A DNA stretch of 41,642 bases. It comes from an uncultured bacterium. Lineage in GTDB: Bacteria; Actinomycetota; Coriobacteriia; Coriobacteriales; Coriobacteriaceae. A model generated the notes under the pieces. It was given only the letters and a program-made list of their open reading frames with translations, made no database searches and had not been told where the DNA came from. Below are positions 33,639 to 41,642 of the stretch, piece after piece (positions within the stretch are counted from its first letter, which is position 1; every line of letters begins with the position of its first letter). The stretch is from positions 1-41,642 of the forward strand of contig CAJMOP010000005.1 of NCBI GenBank assembly GCA_905215115.1. The letters are read 5' to 3'. A program made the translations under genes and the position numbers.

Positions 33639-34262
33639 ATGAAGTACTTTGACCATATCGTATTTGACGTTGATGGGACATTGGCAGATACAGAAGAAAG
33701 CGTTCTATCATCGCTTGTCCAGATTGTCCAAGAAGAGACCGGCAAAACGCTTCCCCGACACGAGCTTGACTTTGCCCTCGGCATACCCGGCAAGGATGCC
33801 CTTGAGAAACTTGGGATCTACTCGCAGGCAACGTTGGATCGCTGGTGCCAAGTTGCCGCCAGCTTTAAAAGCACCATCAGCGTGTTTCCAGGTTTGCTTG
33901 AAGTCATCGCAACACTCGCCGATAGCGGCTGCAAACTTGGCATCGTCTCCTCACGTGCGCGCGACGAATACGCAAAAGAAATTGCACCCCTTGGTTTCGA
34001 TAAGTATTTTGAGCACATCATCCTTGTCGAAGACACAACCGAACATAAACCCGCACCCGCACCCATGCTCGAATATCTCCGACGTGCGGGCGCGAATCCT
34101 GGCAACGTCGTCTACGTTGGCGACACCGTCTACGACGAACAATGCGCAACTTCAGCAGGGGTCAGTTTTGCCCGAGCAGCATGGGGATCACACCAAGATA
34201 TCCCAAACGCCACCTACAACCTCAAAACCCCCAACGACCTACTAACCCTAACAACCAAATAA
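33639..34262 (+). CDS. HAD-superfamily hydrolase (phosphoglycolate phosphatase-like)
   Basis: A 207-aa HAD enzyme of the beta-phosphoglucomutase/phosphoglycolate phosphatase subfamily. Motif I is FDVDGTLADTE, motif II LGIVSSRAR, with the Lys of HKPAPAPMLEYL (motif III) and motif IV YVGDTVYDEQCA. A helical cap lies between motifs I and II (about residues 15-80), so it acts on small phosphate esters. The exact substrate is not readable. The start follows AGAGAGGAG. The final codons use more A and C than upstream genes, and the gene is A+T-richer than the neighbouring aldolase. A long hairpin repeat (34326-34450) follows it. Confidence 0.85.
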   Translation: MKYFDHIVFDVDGTLADTEESVLSSLVQIVQEETGKTLPRHELDFALGIPGKDALEKLGIYSQATLDRWCQVAASFKSTISVFPGLLEVIATLADSGCKLGIVSSRARDEYAKEIAPLGFDKYFEHIILVEDTTEHKPAPAPMLEYLRRAGANPGNVVYVGDTVYDEQCATSAGVSFARAAWGSHQDIPNATYNLKTPNDLLTLTTK

Positions 34263-34325
34263 CCCACGCGTCCCACCCTTTCAGTCCCAACACCACAAGG
34301 GCGACGACCTCGAGTAGGTCAACCT

Positions 34326-34450
34326 GGGAGGGACGAGGACTTAGTTCCCCAATCTTTCCGCAGGGGGCAAAAAGCCTCGCCGCACGAAGTGCGCAGCGAG
34401 GCTTTTTGCATGCCCGAGGACGATTGGGGAACTAAGCCCTCGTCCCTCCC
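34326..34450. repeat. Long hairpin element, copy 3
   Basis: 125 bp between two convergent genes. The outer arms 34326-34354 and 34422-34450 pair at 28 of 29 positions and differ from those of copies 1 and 2. The interior keeps TTTCCGCAGG, CCTCGC-CGCACGAAGTGCG-CAGCGAGG and ATGCCCGAGGACG. Confidence 0.9.
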
Positions 34451-34483
34451 CGGGATATGTAGCGAGTCGGAGTACCCTTGTTG

Positions 34484-35341
34484 TTACTCTGCTTTGCCCA
34501 CAGAGTTGAGGTTGGTCATGCGGATCTTAACCAGCTCGGTGATCTCACGCATGCCCTCCTTGGCCGGCTTCTTGGGATCGAAGCAGGCGGGGTTCTCGGC
34601 CATGTAGGCCATGAAGCCCTTGGTGTAGGCCTGACGCAGCTCAGTGGCGTAGTTAACCTTGCAGATGCCGTTCTTCACGGCCTCGGCAACCTGCTCATCG
34701 GGCACACCGGAGGTGCCGTGCAGGACCAGCGGCACGTCGACGGCGTCGCGGATGGCCTTGACCACGGACTGCTCGATGTGCGGATCGCTCGTGTACACGC
34801 CGTGGCTGGTGCCAACGCCAATAGCGAGGGAGGTGCAGCCAGTGCGCTCGACGAACTCCTTGGCCTCGGCAGGATCGGTGTAGGGGCTCTCGCCCTCAAC
34901 CGCGGGACCGTCGTCCTCCTTGCCGCCGACCTTGCCGAGCTCAGCCTCGACAGGCACGCCCATGGCGCGGCCAGCATCGGCGACGGACTTGGTCAGGGCG
35001 ATGTTGTCCTCGAAGGACTCGTGCGAGCCGTCAATCATAACGGAGGTGTAGCCAGTACGGAAAGCCTGCATGCAGCGGTCATAGCCATCGCCGTGATCAA
35101 GGTGCAGGGCAACGGGCACGGAAGCGCGCTCGGCGGCAGCCTTGACCATGCCGTAGAAGTAGTCCAGACCAGCGGTCTTAATCGTGCCCGGGGTGGTCTG
35201 CATGATGACGGGGGACTTGGTCTCCTCGGCAGCGGCCAGAACGGCCATAACAAACTCGAGGTTCTCGACGTTGAACGCGCCGACGGCGTAGTGGCCGGCC
35301 TGAGCGTCCTTGAGCATCTTTTCGGTGGTAACAAGTGCCAT
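34484..35341 (-). CDS. fba: Class II fructose-bisphosphate aldolase
   Basis: A 285-aa zinc aldolase that cleaves fructose-1,6-bisphosphate to dihydroxyacetone phosphate and glyceraldehyde-3-phosphate. Motifs: AFNVENLEFVMAVLAAAEE, ALHLDHGDGYDRCMQA with the catalytic Asp and zinc His, EAELGKVGGKED, GVGTSHGVYTS, and PLVLHGTSGVPDEQV with another zinc His. The length is that of short class II enzymes, which include tagatose-bisphosphate aldolases, so a GatY/KbaY-type role is possible, especially as a DeoR regulator is divergent. The ATG at 35341 follows GAGGAG; a longer upstream frame is not supported. The transcript would end in the hairpin at 34326-34450. Confidence 0.9.
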   Translation of the reverse strand: MALVTTEKMLKDAQAGHYAVGAFNVENLEFVMAVLAAAEETKSPVIMQTTPGTIKTAGLDYFYGMVKAAAERASVPVALHLDHGDGYDRCMQAFRTGYTSVMIDGSHESFEDNIALTKSVADAGRAMGVPVEAELGKVGGKEDDGPAVEGESPYTDPAEAKEFVERTGCTSLAIGVGTSHGVYTSDPHIEQSVVKAIRDAVDVPLVLHGTSGVPDEQVAEAVKNGICKVNYATELRQAYTKGFMAYMAENPACFDPKKPAKEGMREITELVKIRMTNLNSVGKAE

Positions 35342-35675
35342 GAGCGTTTGCTCCTCTCCCTCGCCCGCATCTGGACATCGGGCGTAGTTGTTCACAAGGC
35401 GTTTTACCTTGCGTTTTTCTGCGCTCATTGTATGAAATTCAGCGGCTTTGCACGTTCGAGATATTGAGCCCATGCAGGTCAATACAGTCGTTTTTGAAAA
35501 GCAAACGGAAGGAATCGAACCCGAGCGCGCGTGTTCGATATTGAGTTTTGAGCCTTGATCGTCTTTCTTTTATAGAAAAAAAAGTAATCGAAAGGCTTTT
35601 TCTTACTTAAAAAGAAAATGAACGAAAATAGACTCAACACAATTCCTGCAAATTTCAGACGATGATGGAGCGGAT
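35342..35675. promoter_or_regulatory. Divergent promoter region of fba and deoR-type gene
   Basis: 334 bp without a gene. TTCGAGATATTGAG and TTCGATATTGAG are near-direct repeats about 80 bp apart (near 35456 and 35535). The part next to the DeoR gene is A+T-rich with repeated GAAAAT/GAAAATAG motifs, of the type DeoR proteins often bind. No firm promoter hexamers were assigned. Confidence 0.35.
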
Positions 35676-36479
35676 ATGGCCCATGCAACAAACCGAGCTT
35701 TCGCCGATGAGCGTCGTTCCGCCATCATGGAGATGCTCGAACATAACGCCTCGGTGCAGGTAGCAGAAATCGCCCAGACCTTTGGTGTGTCCTCCGTTAC
35801 CGCCCGTGCGGACCTAGACGCGCTCGCCGAGTCCGGCAAGCTGCGCCGCACGCACGGTGGCGCTGTGTCGCTCCAGAAGCGACTGACCGTATCCACCCAG
35901 GATCGCCGTATCAACGTCAATGTTGCCGCCAAGCAGGCCATCGCGCAAAGCGCCATCGGGCTCGTCAATGACGGCGACACGCTGCTCGTCGACTCGGGCA
36001 CCACGGCGCTCGAGTTTGTCCGGCTCCTCGATCAACGCAACGGCATCACCGTTATCACGGCCGACATCACCATCGCCGATTACATCGACGAGAGCATGCC
36101 CTCGGTCGATGTCGTCATGCTGGGCGGGGCACTGCGCAAAGGTCATCGCTATCTGTACGGCCCACTTACTATGCAGGCGCTCCAAATGGTCCATGCCGAC
36201 CTTGCCGTCATGTGCCCCGGCGCTTTTGTTCCCGGCTGCGGCTTTACGACCGACTTTCCGCAGATGGCCGAGACCAAAACGGCCATGATCGCCGCAGCCC
36301 GTCAAAACGTGGCCCTCATGGACGCCAGCAAGGTCAACGGACGCGGCATGTATCGCTTTGCCGAGCTTGTCGATGTCGACACCATCGTGATGGACCGTGA
36401 TCCCGATGATGCCGTCGCCACCTCAATCACCGAGACCGTCGACGACGCCCGCCCAAATCTCGTCATCGCCGGCGCTTAA
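35676..36479 (+). CDS. DeoR-family transcriptional regulator
   Basis: A 267-aa regulator of the DeoR/GlpR type. The N-terminal HTH is RRSAIMEMLEHNASVQVAEI, then FGVSSVTARADLDALAESGK and the family signature LRRTHGGAV. The C-terminal effector domain resembles sugar-phosphate isomerases: DGDTLLVDSGTTALEF, then VVMLGGALRKGHRYLYGP and MDASKVNGRGMYRFAEL. It probably senses a phosphorylated sugar. It diverges from the class II aldolase gene, the most likely target. The ATG is 5 nt after GGAG. A 15-bp hairpin terminator follows. Confidence 0.9.
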   Translation: MAHATNRAFADERRSAIMEMLEHNASVQVAEIAQTFGVSSVTARADLDALAESGKLRRTHGGAVSLQKRLTVSTQDRRINVNVAAKQAIAQSAIGLVNDGDTLLVDSGTTALEFVRLLDQRNGITVITADITIADYIDESMPSVDVVMLGGALRKGHRYLYGPLTMQALQMVHADLAVMCPGAFVPGCGFTTDFPQMAETKTAMIAAARQNVALMDASKVNGRGMYRFAELVDVDTIVMDRDPDDAVATSITETVDDARPNLVIAGA

Positions 36480-36483
36480 ACAA

Positions 36484-36522
36484 AAACCACCACAAAGGTG
36501 CCTGTCCCCTTTGTGGTGGTTT
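36484..36522. terminator. Hairpin terminator with CCTGTCC loop
   Basis: AAACCACCACAAAGG / CCTTTGTGGTGGTTT, perfect 15 bp, loop TGCCTGTCC. It lies between convergent genes and could work in both directions. The right arm alone recurs at 19829-19843, next to repeat R1, suggesting it is a dispersed repeat. Confidence 0.8.
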
Positions 36523-36545
36523 GAGCGTTGAAAGTGAACGTATCG

Positions 36546-37706
36546 CTACTTGGACAGCTCGTCAGCGAGGGCCTCGATCTGGGCGCGCGAAGCGTCGTTG
36601 AGCGAACCCAGGACGGTCACCTTATTCTGCGTCAGCGTGATGTCTTTCATGCCCTCGAGCTCCTTGGCCATAACCTTAGCGGCGGCAGGTGCCCAAGAGC
36701 CAGCCTCGACGAGCGCCACGGTGCGGTTCTGGTAGGCATGCTCAGCGAGCGTGTGGATAAAGGTGCTCATGAACGGGAAAATCTCGCCCTGATAGGTAAT
36801 GGAGGCGAGCACCAGGCGGTCGTAGCGGAACGCATCCTCAACGGCCTCGGCCATGTCGTCGCGAGCCAGGTCAAAGACGGAAACCTTCTGGCCGCGAGCC
36901 TCAAGCGCAGATGCGAGCTCCTCAACGGCGGCCTTCAGATGGCCGTACACGCTCGCATAGGCAATCGTGATGCCCTCGTCCTCGGGCTGATAGCTCGACC
37001 AGGTGTTGTAGGTGTCGAGGTAATAGCCCAGGTTCTCGGTAAGAACAGGGCCGTGGAGCGGGCAGATAACCTGGATGTCCAGATCGGCGGCCTTCTTGAG
37101 CACGGCCTGCACAAACTTGCCGAACTTACCCACGATGCCAAAGTAATAACGGCGCGCCTCGCAGGCCCACCCTTCCGGATCCTCGATGTCGTTGGCGCCG
37201 AACTTGCCAAAGCCGTCGGCACTAAAGAGCACCTTGTCGGTGGCCTCGTAGGAGAACAGCACCTCGGGCCAGTGCACGTTGGGGGCGCCGACAAAGGTTA
37301 GGCTGTGGCCGCCCAAATCGAGCACGTCACCCTCCTTGACAACCATCTTGCGCTCGGGGAAGTCGGTGTCAAAGTAGTTAACCATCATGCGGAAGGCGCC
37401 CATGCTTGCCACAATCTGTGCCTGGGGATAGCGCTCCATAAAGGCGGCGATGCCGGCGGAGTGATCGGGCTCCATGTGATGGATGACCAGGTAGTCGGGC
37501 GTGCGACCGTCGAGTACAGCCTCGAGGTTACCGAGCCATTCGTCGACAAACCCGCCATCGACTGAATCGGCGACAGCGATCTTTTCGCCCAAGATAACGT
37601 AGCTGTTGTATGCCATACCGTTCTCGGACACATCGTACTGGCCCTCGAACAGGTCAATGTCGTGATCGTCGACGCCAACGTAGCGGATATCCTTGGTGAT
37701 CTCCAT
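36546..37706 (-). CDS. Flavodiiron protein (A-type flavoprotein, FprA-like)
   Basis: A 386-aa protein that reduces oxygen (or nitric oxide) to protect anaerobes. The N-terminal metallo-beta-lactamase-like domain has the diiron ligands in HHMEPDHS (H-x-E-x-D-H), a downstream His in GAPNVHWPEV, and CPLHGPVL. The C-terminal flavodoxin domain starts at about residue 245 (ITIAYASVYGHLKAAVEELA) and carries the FMN-binding stretch ASITYQGEIFPFM. The order and length are those of two-domain FDPs, without a fused rubredoxin. The ATG at 37706 follows AGGAGG; the longer frame upstream was rejected. It is convergent with the DeoR gene. Confidence 0.93.
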   Translation of the reverse strand: MEITKDIRYVGVDDHDIDLFEGQYDVSENGMAYNSYVILGEKIAVADSVDGGFVDEWLGNLEAVLDGRTPDYLVIHHMEPDHSAGIAAFMERYPQAQIVASMGAFRMMVNYFDTDFPERKMVVKEGDVLDLGGHSLTFVGAPNVHWPEVLFSYEATDKVLFSADGFGKFGANDIEDPEGWACEARRYYFGIVGKFGKFVQAVLKKAADLDIQVICPLHGPVLTENLGYYLDTYNTWSSYQPEDEGITIAYASVYGHLKAAVEELASALEARGQKVSVFDLARDDMAEAVEDAFRYDRLVLASITYQGEIFPFMSTFIHTLAEHAYQNRTVALVEAGSWAPAAAKVMAKELEGMKDITLTQNKVTVLGSLNDASRAQIEALADELSK

Positions 37707-37835
37707 CAGGCAAAGCCTCCTAGATAGACAAAAGAGCCCGTCTATCATAGCACTCGGCTGCATCCCAACAGCTATCTGCCGGCATCCTTACCGATTGTTA
37801 TTAAAATGCGATAAATCGCCGTTTACCAGCACAAA

Positions 37836-38867
37836 CTATGAGCGCGGTATCGCCGTGCTATGTCGAATGATGAGCTGGCCGGGAATACGAATGGCAACGG
37901 TTTTGCCCACCGTACCCGCCTCGGGAACCGCATGCTCAAACACCTCGCGCCCACGCTGATGCAAGTCGAATCGAACGGTCGTGAGCTCGTTGTGTGCTAC
38001 AAAATCATCGAGCGAATCATCGACGCCCACCACGCTCACGTCCTCGGGCACGCGCAAGCCGCTATCGCGCAGCGCGGCGATGGCACCGTTTGCCATTTGG
38101 TCGTTTGCCGCGTAAATCGCCGTCATGGTGCGGTCGTGCTCGGCCAGATATCTGCCGGCTTCGTATCCGCTGTTGGCAGACCAATCGCCCTCGAGCGGCG
38201 CCTGCGGCTTAATGTGCTTACGCTCGAGTGCATCCTGCCAACCGGCGCGACGAAACCGCTCGTCGACCGAGAACGACGGGCCGCCAATATAGCGAATCTG
38301 ATCGTGTCCCAGCTCAAACAGGTGATCCATAAGCAATAGCGAGCAGCCGTAATGGTCGGAATCGACTGTGGTCACGCGCGGATGCGCGTACATGGTAACG
38401 ATGACCGTGCCAATGCCCGGCAACGGATCAAACGTCTCAAAATCGGGTGCCATGCGACTCATGCCGATAATGATGCCGTCCACGGGCAGCGCGGCCATAC
38501 GACGCGTGGCCTCGGCAAGCGAAAACTCCTCGGTCTTGGACATCTCGACCAGCGTGATGGCGCAATTATGCTCGCGAGCAGCGCTGGCGATGCCGTCGAT
38601 CATTGAGAGGTTGCCAAACTTGGTGACATCGTTGACGCACAGGCCGACCGAATGGTAACGGCCGTCGCGCAGCGAGCGACCGGCATAACTCGGACGAAAG
38701 CCGAGCTCTTGCATAGCGGCCTGCACGCGCTGGCGCGTCTGCTCGTTGACGTTAGGCAAACCGTTGGCGACGCGCGAAACCGTCTGCTGCGAAACGCCAG
38801 CAGCGCGGGCGACGTCGGCCATGGAGACCGGACGCGTACCTGTATCGTTGGACGGGCGCCTTGCCAC
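37836..38867 (-). CDS. LacI/GalR-family transcriptional regulator
   Basis: A 343-aa regulator. HTH and hinge: SMADVARAAGVSQQTVSRVA, then NVNEQTRQRVQAAMQELGFR. The periplasmic-binding-protein-like effector domain follows, with VTTVDSDHYGCSLLLMDHLF, ERFRRAGWQDAL and DVSVVGVDDSLD. The start is taken as GTG at 38867, with GAAGGTG upstream; this places about 16 residues (ARRPSNDTGTRPVS) before the HTH. It is divergent from galK-galT and three copies of a 14-bp site lie in the intergenic region, so it probably represses the galactose genes and itself. Confidence 0.88.
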   Translation of the reverse strand: MARRPSNDTGTRPVSMADVARAAGVSQQTVSRVANGLPNVNEQTRQRVQAAMQELGFRPSYAGRSLRDGRYHSVGLCVNDVTKFGNLSMIDGIASAAREHNCAITLVEMSKTEEFSLAEATRRMAALPVDGIIIGMSRMAPDFETFDPLPGIGTVIVTMYAHPRVTTVDSDHYGCSLLLMDHLFELGHDQIRYIGGPSFSVDERFRRAGWQDALERKHIKPQAPLEGDWSANSGYEAGRYLAEHDRTMTAIYAANDQMANGAIAALRDSGLRVPEDVSVVGVDDSLDDFVAHNELTTVRFDLHQRGREVFEHAVPEAGTVGKTVAIRIPGQLIIRHSTAIPRS

Positions 38868-38960
38868 AGGATCACCTTCACCCTTGCGAGATCTGAATAG
38901 CGTGAATGCCGGCCTGGGCAGAAACACGCCCTGCACCGAGGCCCGCTATCGTCGGACGCA

Positions 38961-38974
38961 TGTTAACGTACTCT
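38961..38974. promoter_or_regulatory. Operator site 1 for the LacI-type regulator
   Basis: TGTTAACGTACTCT, differing from sites 2 and 3 only in the last base. It lies 94 bp upstream of the regulator start. Confidence 0.6.
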
Positions 38975-39083
38975 ACTTTTTCTATCTGCATCTTTTCTGC
39001 TTTATAAGTCCATACGACAGTACCGTTCACGGCTGTATTTCTACCGATTACCAGATTCTCAAAAAGTGACAAGCGATGTGTTA

Positions 39084-39161
39084 TGAGTACGTTAACATAG
39101 CCCGTAACGTGCGGTATCGTGGACACTTGGTTCATGCCGCTTCAAGTTGTTAACGTACTCA
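39084..39161. promoter_or_regulatory. Operator sites 2 and 3 upstream of galK
   Basis: Site 2, TGAGTACGTTAACA (39084-39097), and site 3, TGTTAACGTACTCA (39148-39161), are exact reverse complements, 64 bp centre to centre. Each has a partly symmetric ACGT centre, common in LacI-family operators. The spacing could allow DNA looping with site 1. Binding by the adjacent regulator is inferred. Confidence 0.65.
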
Positions 39162-39205
39162 TAACGACGCAAAACTCACCCGTGCGCGCCAAGGAAAGGA
39201 CTCCC

Positions 39206-40411
39206 ATGACCACCCCCGACGAAAAGACACTCGCCACGCTCACCAAGCTGTTTGAGGAGGAGTTTGGCCCCATCGGCGACCGCCAGGTTCTCTATGTGCA
39301 CGCGCCCGGCCGCTCCGAGATCAGCGGCAACCACACCGACCACGAGGGTGGCCACGTTATCGCCGGCTCGCTCGATGTCGCCGTTGACGGCATTGCCGTG
39401 GCGACCGATTCCAACAAGGTTCGCGTCGCCGACGAGGGTTATCCTACGTTTGAGATCACGCTCGACACGCTGGATATTCAAGAGTCCGAGAAGGGCACGT
39501 CCGCAAGCCTCGTGCGCGGTATGGCCCACGAGGTCGCAGGTCTCGGCGTTGAGCCCCAGGGCTTCGACTTTGCCTTTACCTGCTCCGTCCCCTCGGGTGG
39601 CGGCCTTTCTAGCTCCGCCGCTGTCGAGGCGGCTTACGGCCGCGCCATGGAGACGCTCTGGGGCGCGCCCGCCATTGAACCCGTCGCACTCGCCCAGATG
39701 AGCCAGCGCACCGAGAACAACTACTACGGCAAGCCCTGCGGTCTGATGGACCAAGCTGCCGTGTGCCTGGGCGGCCTCGCCTACATGGACTTTGAGGACC
39801 AGGCTCAGCCTAAGACCCAGAAGCTCGAACTCAACTTTGAGGATCACGGCTATGCGCTCGTGCTCGTCAAGGTCGGCGCCGACCATGTGGCAGCCACCGA
39901 CGACTACGCCGCTGTTCCGCGCGAGATGCAGGACGTCGCCGCCGAGTTTGGCAAGGCACGCCTGTGCGAGGTAAACGTGGCGGACTTTGACGCCAAGCTC
40001 CCCGAGCTGCGCGCCAAGCTGGGCGACCGCGCCTGCCTGCGCGCCGTTCATTACTGGTACGAGAACGGCCTGGTCGATAAGCGCTGGGCGGCCCTGAACG
40101 CCGGCGACATTGACCAGTTCCTGGTCCTGACGCGTGAGTCCGGCGCCAGCTCCGCCATGTACCTGCAGAATGTTGTTGCCAAACTGGGTGCCGAGCAGCC
40201 TTCCATGTACGCGCTTGCTCTTGCCGAGCATGTGCTCGACGGCCGTGGCGCCGTTCGTATCCACGGCGGCGGCTTTGGCGGTACCATCCAGGCCTTCGTG
40301 CCGCTCGATCTGGTCGACACCTTCATTGCCAAGATGAACGGCTGGCTGGGCGAGGGCTCTGCCCGTCACTACGCCATCTCTGACAAGGGGGCTTACGCGG
40401 CATGGCTGTAA
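39206..40411 (+). CDS. galK: Galactokinase
   Basis: A 401-aa GHMP-family kinase that phosphorylates galactose with ATP in the Leloir pathway. The galactose-binding signature is GRSEISGNHTDHEGGHVIAG (G-R-x-N/E-x-I-G-E-H-x-D-Y pattern variant). The ATP loop is PSGGGLSSSAAVE, and the C-terminal GHMP motif reads RIHGGGFGGTIQAFV. It lacks the canonical Leu/Ile-GEH spelling of E. coli GalK (SGNHTDHE instead of GEHTDYN), as in several Gram-positive relatives. The ATG follows AAGGAAAGGA. galT overlaps its 3' end. Confidence 0.92.
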   Translation: MTTPDEKTLATLTKLFEEEFGPIGDRQVLYVHAPGRSEISGNHTDHEGGHVIAGSLDVAVDGIAVATDSNKVRVADEGYPTFEITLDTLDIQESEKGTSASLVRGMAHEVAGLGVEPQGFDFAFTCSVPSGGGLSSSAAVEAAYGRAMETLWGAPAIEPVALAQMSQRTENNYYGKPCGLMDQAAVCLGGLAYMDFEDQAQPKTQKLELNFEDHGYALVLVKVGADHVAATDDYAAVPREMQDVAAEFGKARLCEVNVADFDAKLPELRAKLGDRACLRAVHYWYENGLVDKRWAALNAGDIDQFLVLTRESGASSAMYLQNVVAKLGAEQPSMYALALAEHVLDGRGAVRIHGGGFGGTIQAFVPLDLVDTFIAKMNGWLGEGSARHYAISDKGAYAAWL

Positions 40412-41642
40412 TGACTGACGTGCGAGAGGCCGCGCAGAACCTGATCGAGTACGCCATCCACCGATCGATGATCGGCCAGGACGACCGGATCTGGGCATAC
40501 AACACCATTTTGGAGTGCATCGGCGCCACGGGCCCCGCACTCGACATGGCTTGGGCACTCAAGACCGAGAAGATTTCGCTCTTGCACCCCGATACACTCC
40601 CCGACTTTGACCTGGAGGGCACGCTTGCCGCGCTTTCCGAGGCCGCCGTTACCAACGGTGTCGCCGAGGACACGGCGTCAGGCCGCGACCGCATCGCCAT
40701 GCGCATCATGGGTGCGCTCATGCCGAGGCCTTCGGTTGTAAACGAGGAGTTCAACGGACGTATGGGCGTCAACGAGCCCCGCGCCGCAACCGACTGGTTC
40801 TACGGCCTGTGCTGCGACGCCGGCTACGTGCGCCGTGCCGCCATCGCGCGCAACATCAAATGGAGCACCCCCACCAACTGGGGTGACCTGGAGATCACCA
40901 TCAACCTGTCCAAGCCCGAGAAGGACCCACGCGATATCGCTGCCGCCGGCGCCGCAAAGAACACGGGCGAAAAGTACCCCGCCTGCCAGCTGTGCATCGA
41001 AAACGAGGGCTACCCGGGACGCTCCGCCGCAGCCGACGGCGGCGCCCACCCCGCTCGCCAGAACCTACGCGTTATTCCCATTCAGCTTAATGGCGAGCGC
41101 TGGGGCTTCCAGTACAGCCCGTACGCCTACTTTAACGAGCACTGCATTGCCATGAGCTCCGAGCATCGTCCGATGCACGTCGACCGCAAGGGCTTGACCT
41201 GCCTGCTCGACTTTGTGGACCTGTTCCCGCATTACTTCATCGGCTCCAACGCCGACCTGCCTATCGTGGGCGGCTCGATTCTGTCGCACGACCACTTCCA
41301 GGGCGGCGCGCACGAGTTCCCCATGATGCATGCCGCCGAGGTCTCGCAGTTTAGCATGCCCGGTTTTGACCAGGTCACCGGCACTGTGCTGCAGTGGCCG
41401 CTCTCGGTGCTGCGCCTGCGCTCGCATGACCGCGCTCAGCTGCTCGACGCTGCCGAGAAGATTATCCTCGCCTGGCGCGAGTGGACCGACGAGTCTGCGG
41501 GCGTTATCGCGCACACGGCCGACGGCGTAGCGCACAACACCGTGACGCCCGTCATCCGCCGCGTCGACTCCCGCGGCAACGCCGGCGGCGAGATTTACGA
41601 GGCCTACCTGGCGCTTCGCTGCAATATCACGACCGACGAGCA
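40402..41642 (+). CDS. galT: UTP-hexose-1-phosphate uridylyltransferase, class II (truncated by window edge)
   Basis: The first ~413 residues of a class II GalT, the form found in many Firmicutes and Actinobacteria and unrelated in detail to the E. coli enzyme. It exchanges UDP between UDP-glucose and galactose-1-phosphate. Recognisable stretches: ACQLCIENEGYPGR, YFNEHCIAMSSEHRPM and the catalytic-loop segment VGGSILSHDHFQGG with the active-site His residues. The ATG at 40402 lies inside galK, with AAGGGGG 11 nt upstream; an ATG at 40411, overlapping the galK stop, is the alternative. Coupling with galK is clear. The C-terminus is outside the window. Confidence 0.93.
   Translation, partial: MAVMTDVREAAQNLIEYAIHRSMIGQDDRIWAYNTILECIGATGPALDMAWALKTEKISLLHPDTLPDFDLEGTLAALSEAAVTNGVAEDTASGRDRIAMRIMGALMPRPSVVNEEFNGRMGVNEPRAATDWFYGLCCDAGYVRRAAIARNIKWSTPTNWGDLEITINLSKPEKDPRDIAAAGAAKNTGEKYPACQLCIENEGYPGRSAAADGGAHPARQNLRVIPIQLNGERWGFQYSPYAYFNEHCIAMSSEHRPMHVDRKGLTCLLDFVDLFPHYFIGSNADLPIVGGSILSHDHFQGGAHEFPMMHAAEVSQFSMPGFDQVTGTVLQWPLSVLRLRSHDRAQLLDAAEKIILAWREWTDESAGVIAHTADGVAHNTVTPVIRRVDSRGNAGGEIYEAYLALRCNITTDE

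Noticed and set aside
35490..35530. tRNA-like T-arm (GGTTCGATTCCTTCC on the minus strand)
   Set aside because: The T-stem pairs at only three positions and no anticodon arm or D-arm could be placed; perhaps chance or a small att-like remnant.

Overview
The window reads as chromosomal DNA of a high-GC actinobacterium of the class Coriobacteriia, most likely Collinsella. This is an inference from the G+C-rich codon use, the fermentative gene set (pyruvate formate-lyase, agmatine deiminase pathway, Leloir galactose genes, flavodiiron protein) and the intergenic repeat families. No rRNA, complete tRNA, CRISPR array or prophage was found.

Layout. 1-581 holds the 3' end of homoserine kinase. 840-3930 is an A+T-richer accessory patch: a small XRE regulator facing a membrane protein with Cys-rich repeats, then a toxin-antitoxin-like pair (DUF3990-type protein plus HTH protein) behind a 47-bp perfect palindromic operator. 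3939-5308 encodes EngB and MTA/SAH nucleosidase. 5387-10292 is a pyruvate formate-lyase locus: activase, a degV gene broken by one in-frame TAG, and a PFL split into a 683-aa catalytic body and an 83-aa glycyl-radical subunit. 10759-12636 carries a KdgT-type permease and an SDR dehydrogenase. 12887-17558 is a MarR-controlled heterodimeric ABC exporter operon. 17682-21560 holds several repeats (a 240-bp MITE-like element, a 64-bp palindrome, a 231-bp repeat), DAHP synthase and an APC transporter preceded by a structured leader. 22164-27679 is an agmatine deiminase cluster (ptcA, aguD-like transporter, aguA) facing a membrane-anchored LuxR regulator. 28007-31019 is a BceAB-like ABC transporter. 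31168-32157 encodes an apparent NUDIX-Vsr fusion. Then follow an AraC regulator, a HAD phosphatase, class II aldolase, a DeoR regulator, a flavodiiron protein, and a LacI regulator facing galK-galT, which runs off the end.

The points most worth following are: (1) three 125-131 bp intergenic hairpins with a shared core but different, self-complementary outer arms; (2) the split PFL with two stem-loops between its halves; (3) the NUDIX-Vsr fusion; (4) the DUF3990/HTH pair and its operator; (5) the leader with alternative pairing upstream of the first APC transporter. All functional statements rest on motif recognition by eye; no database search was run.
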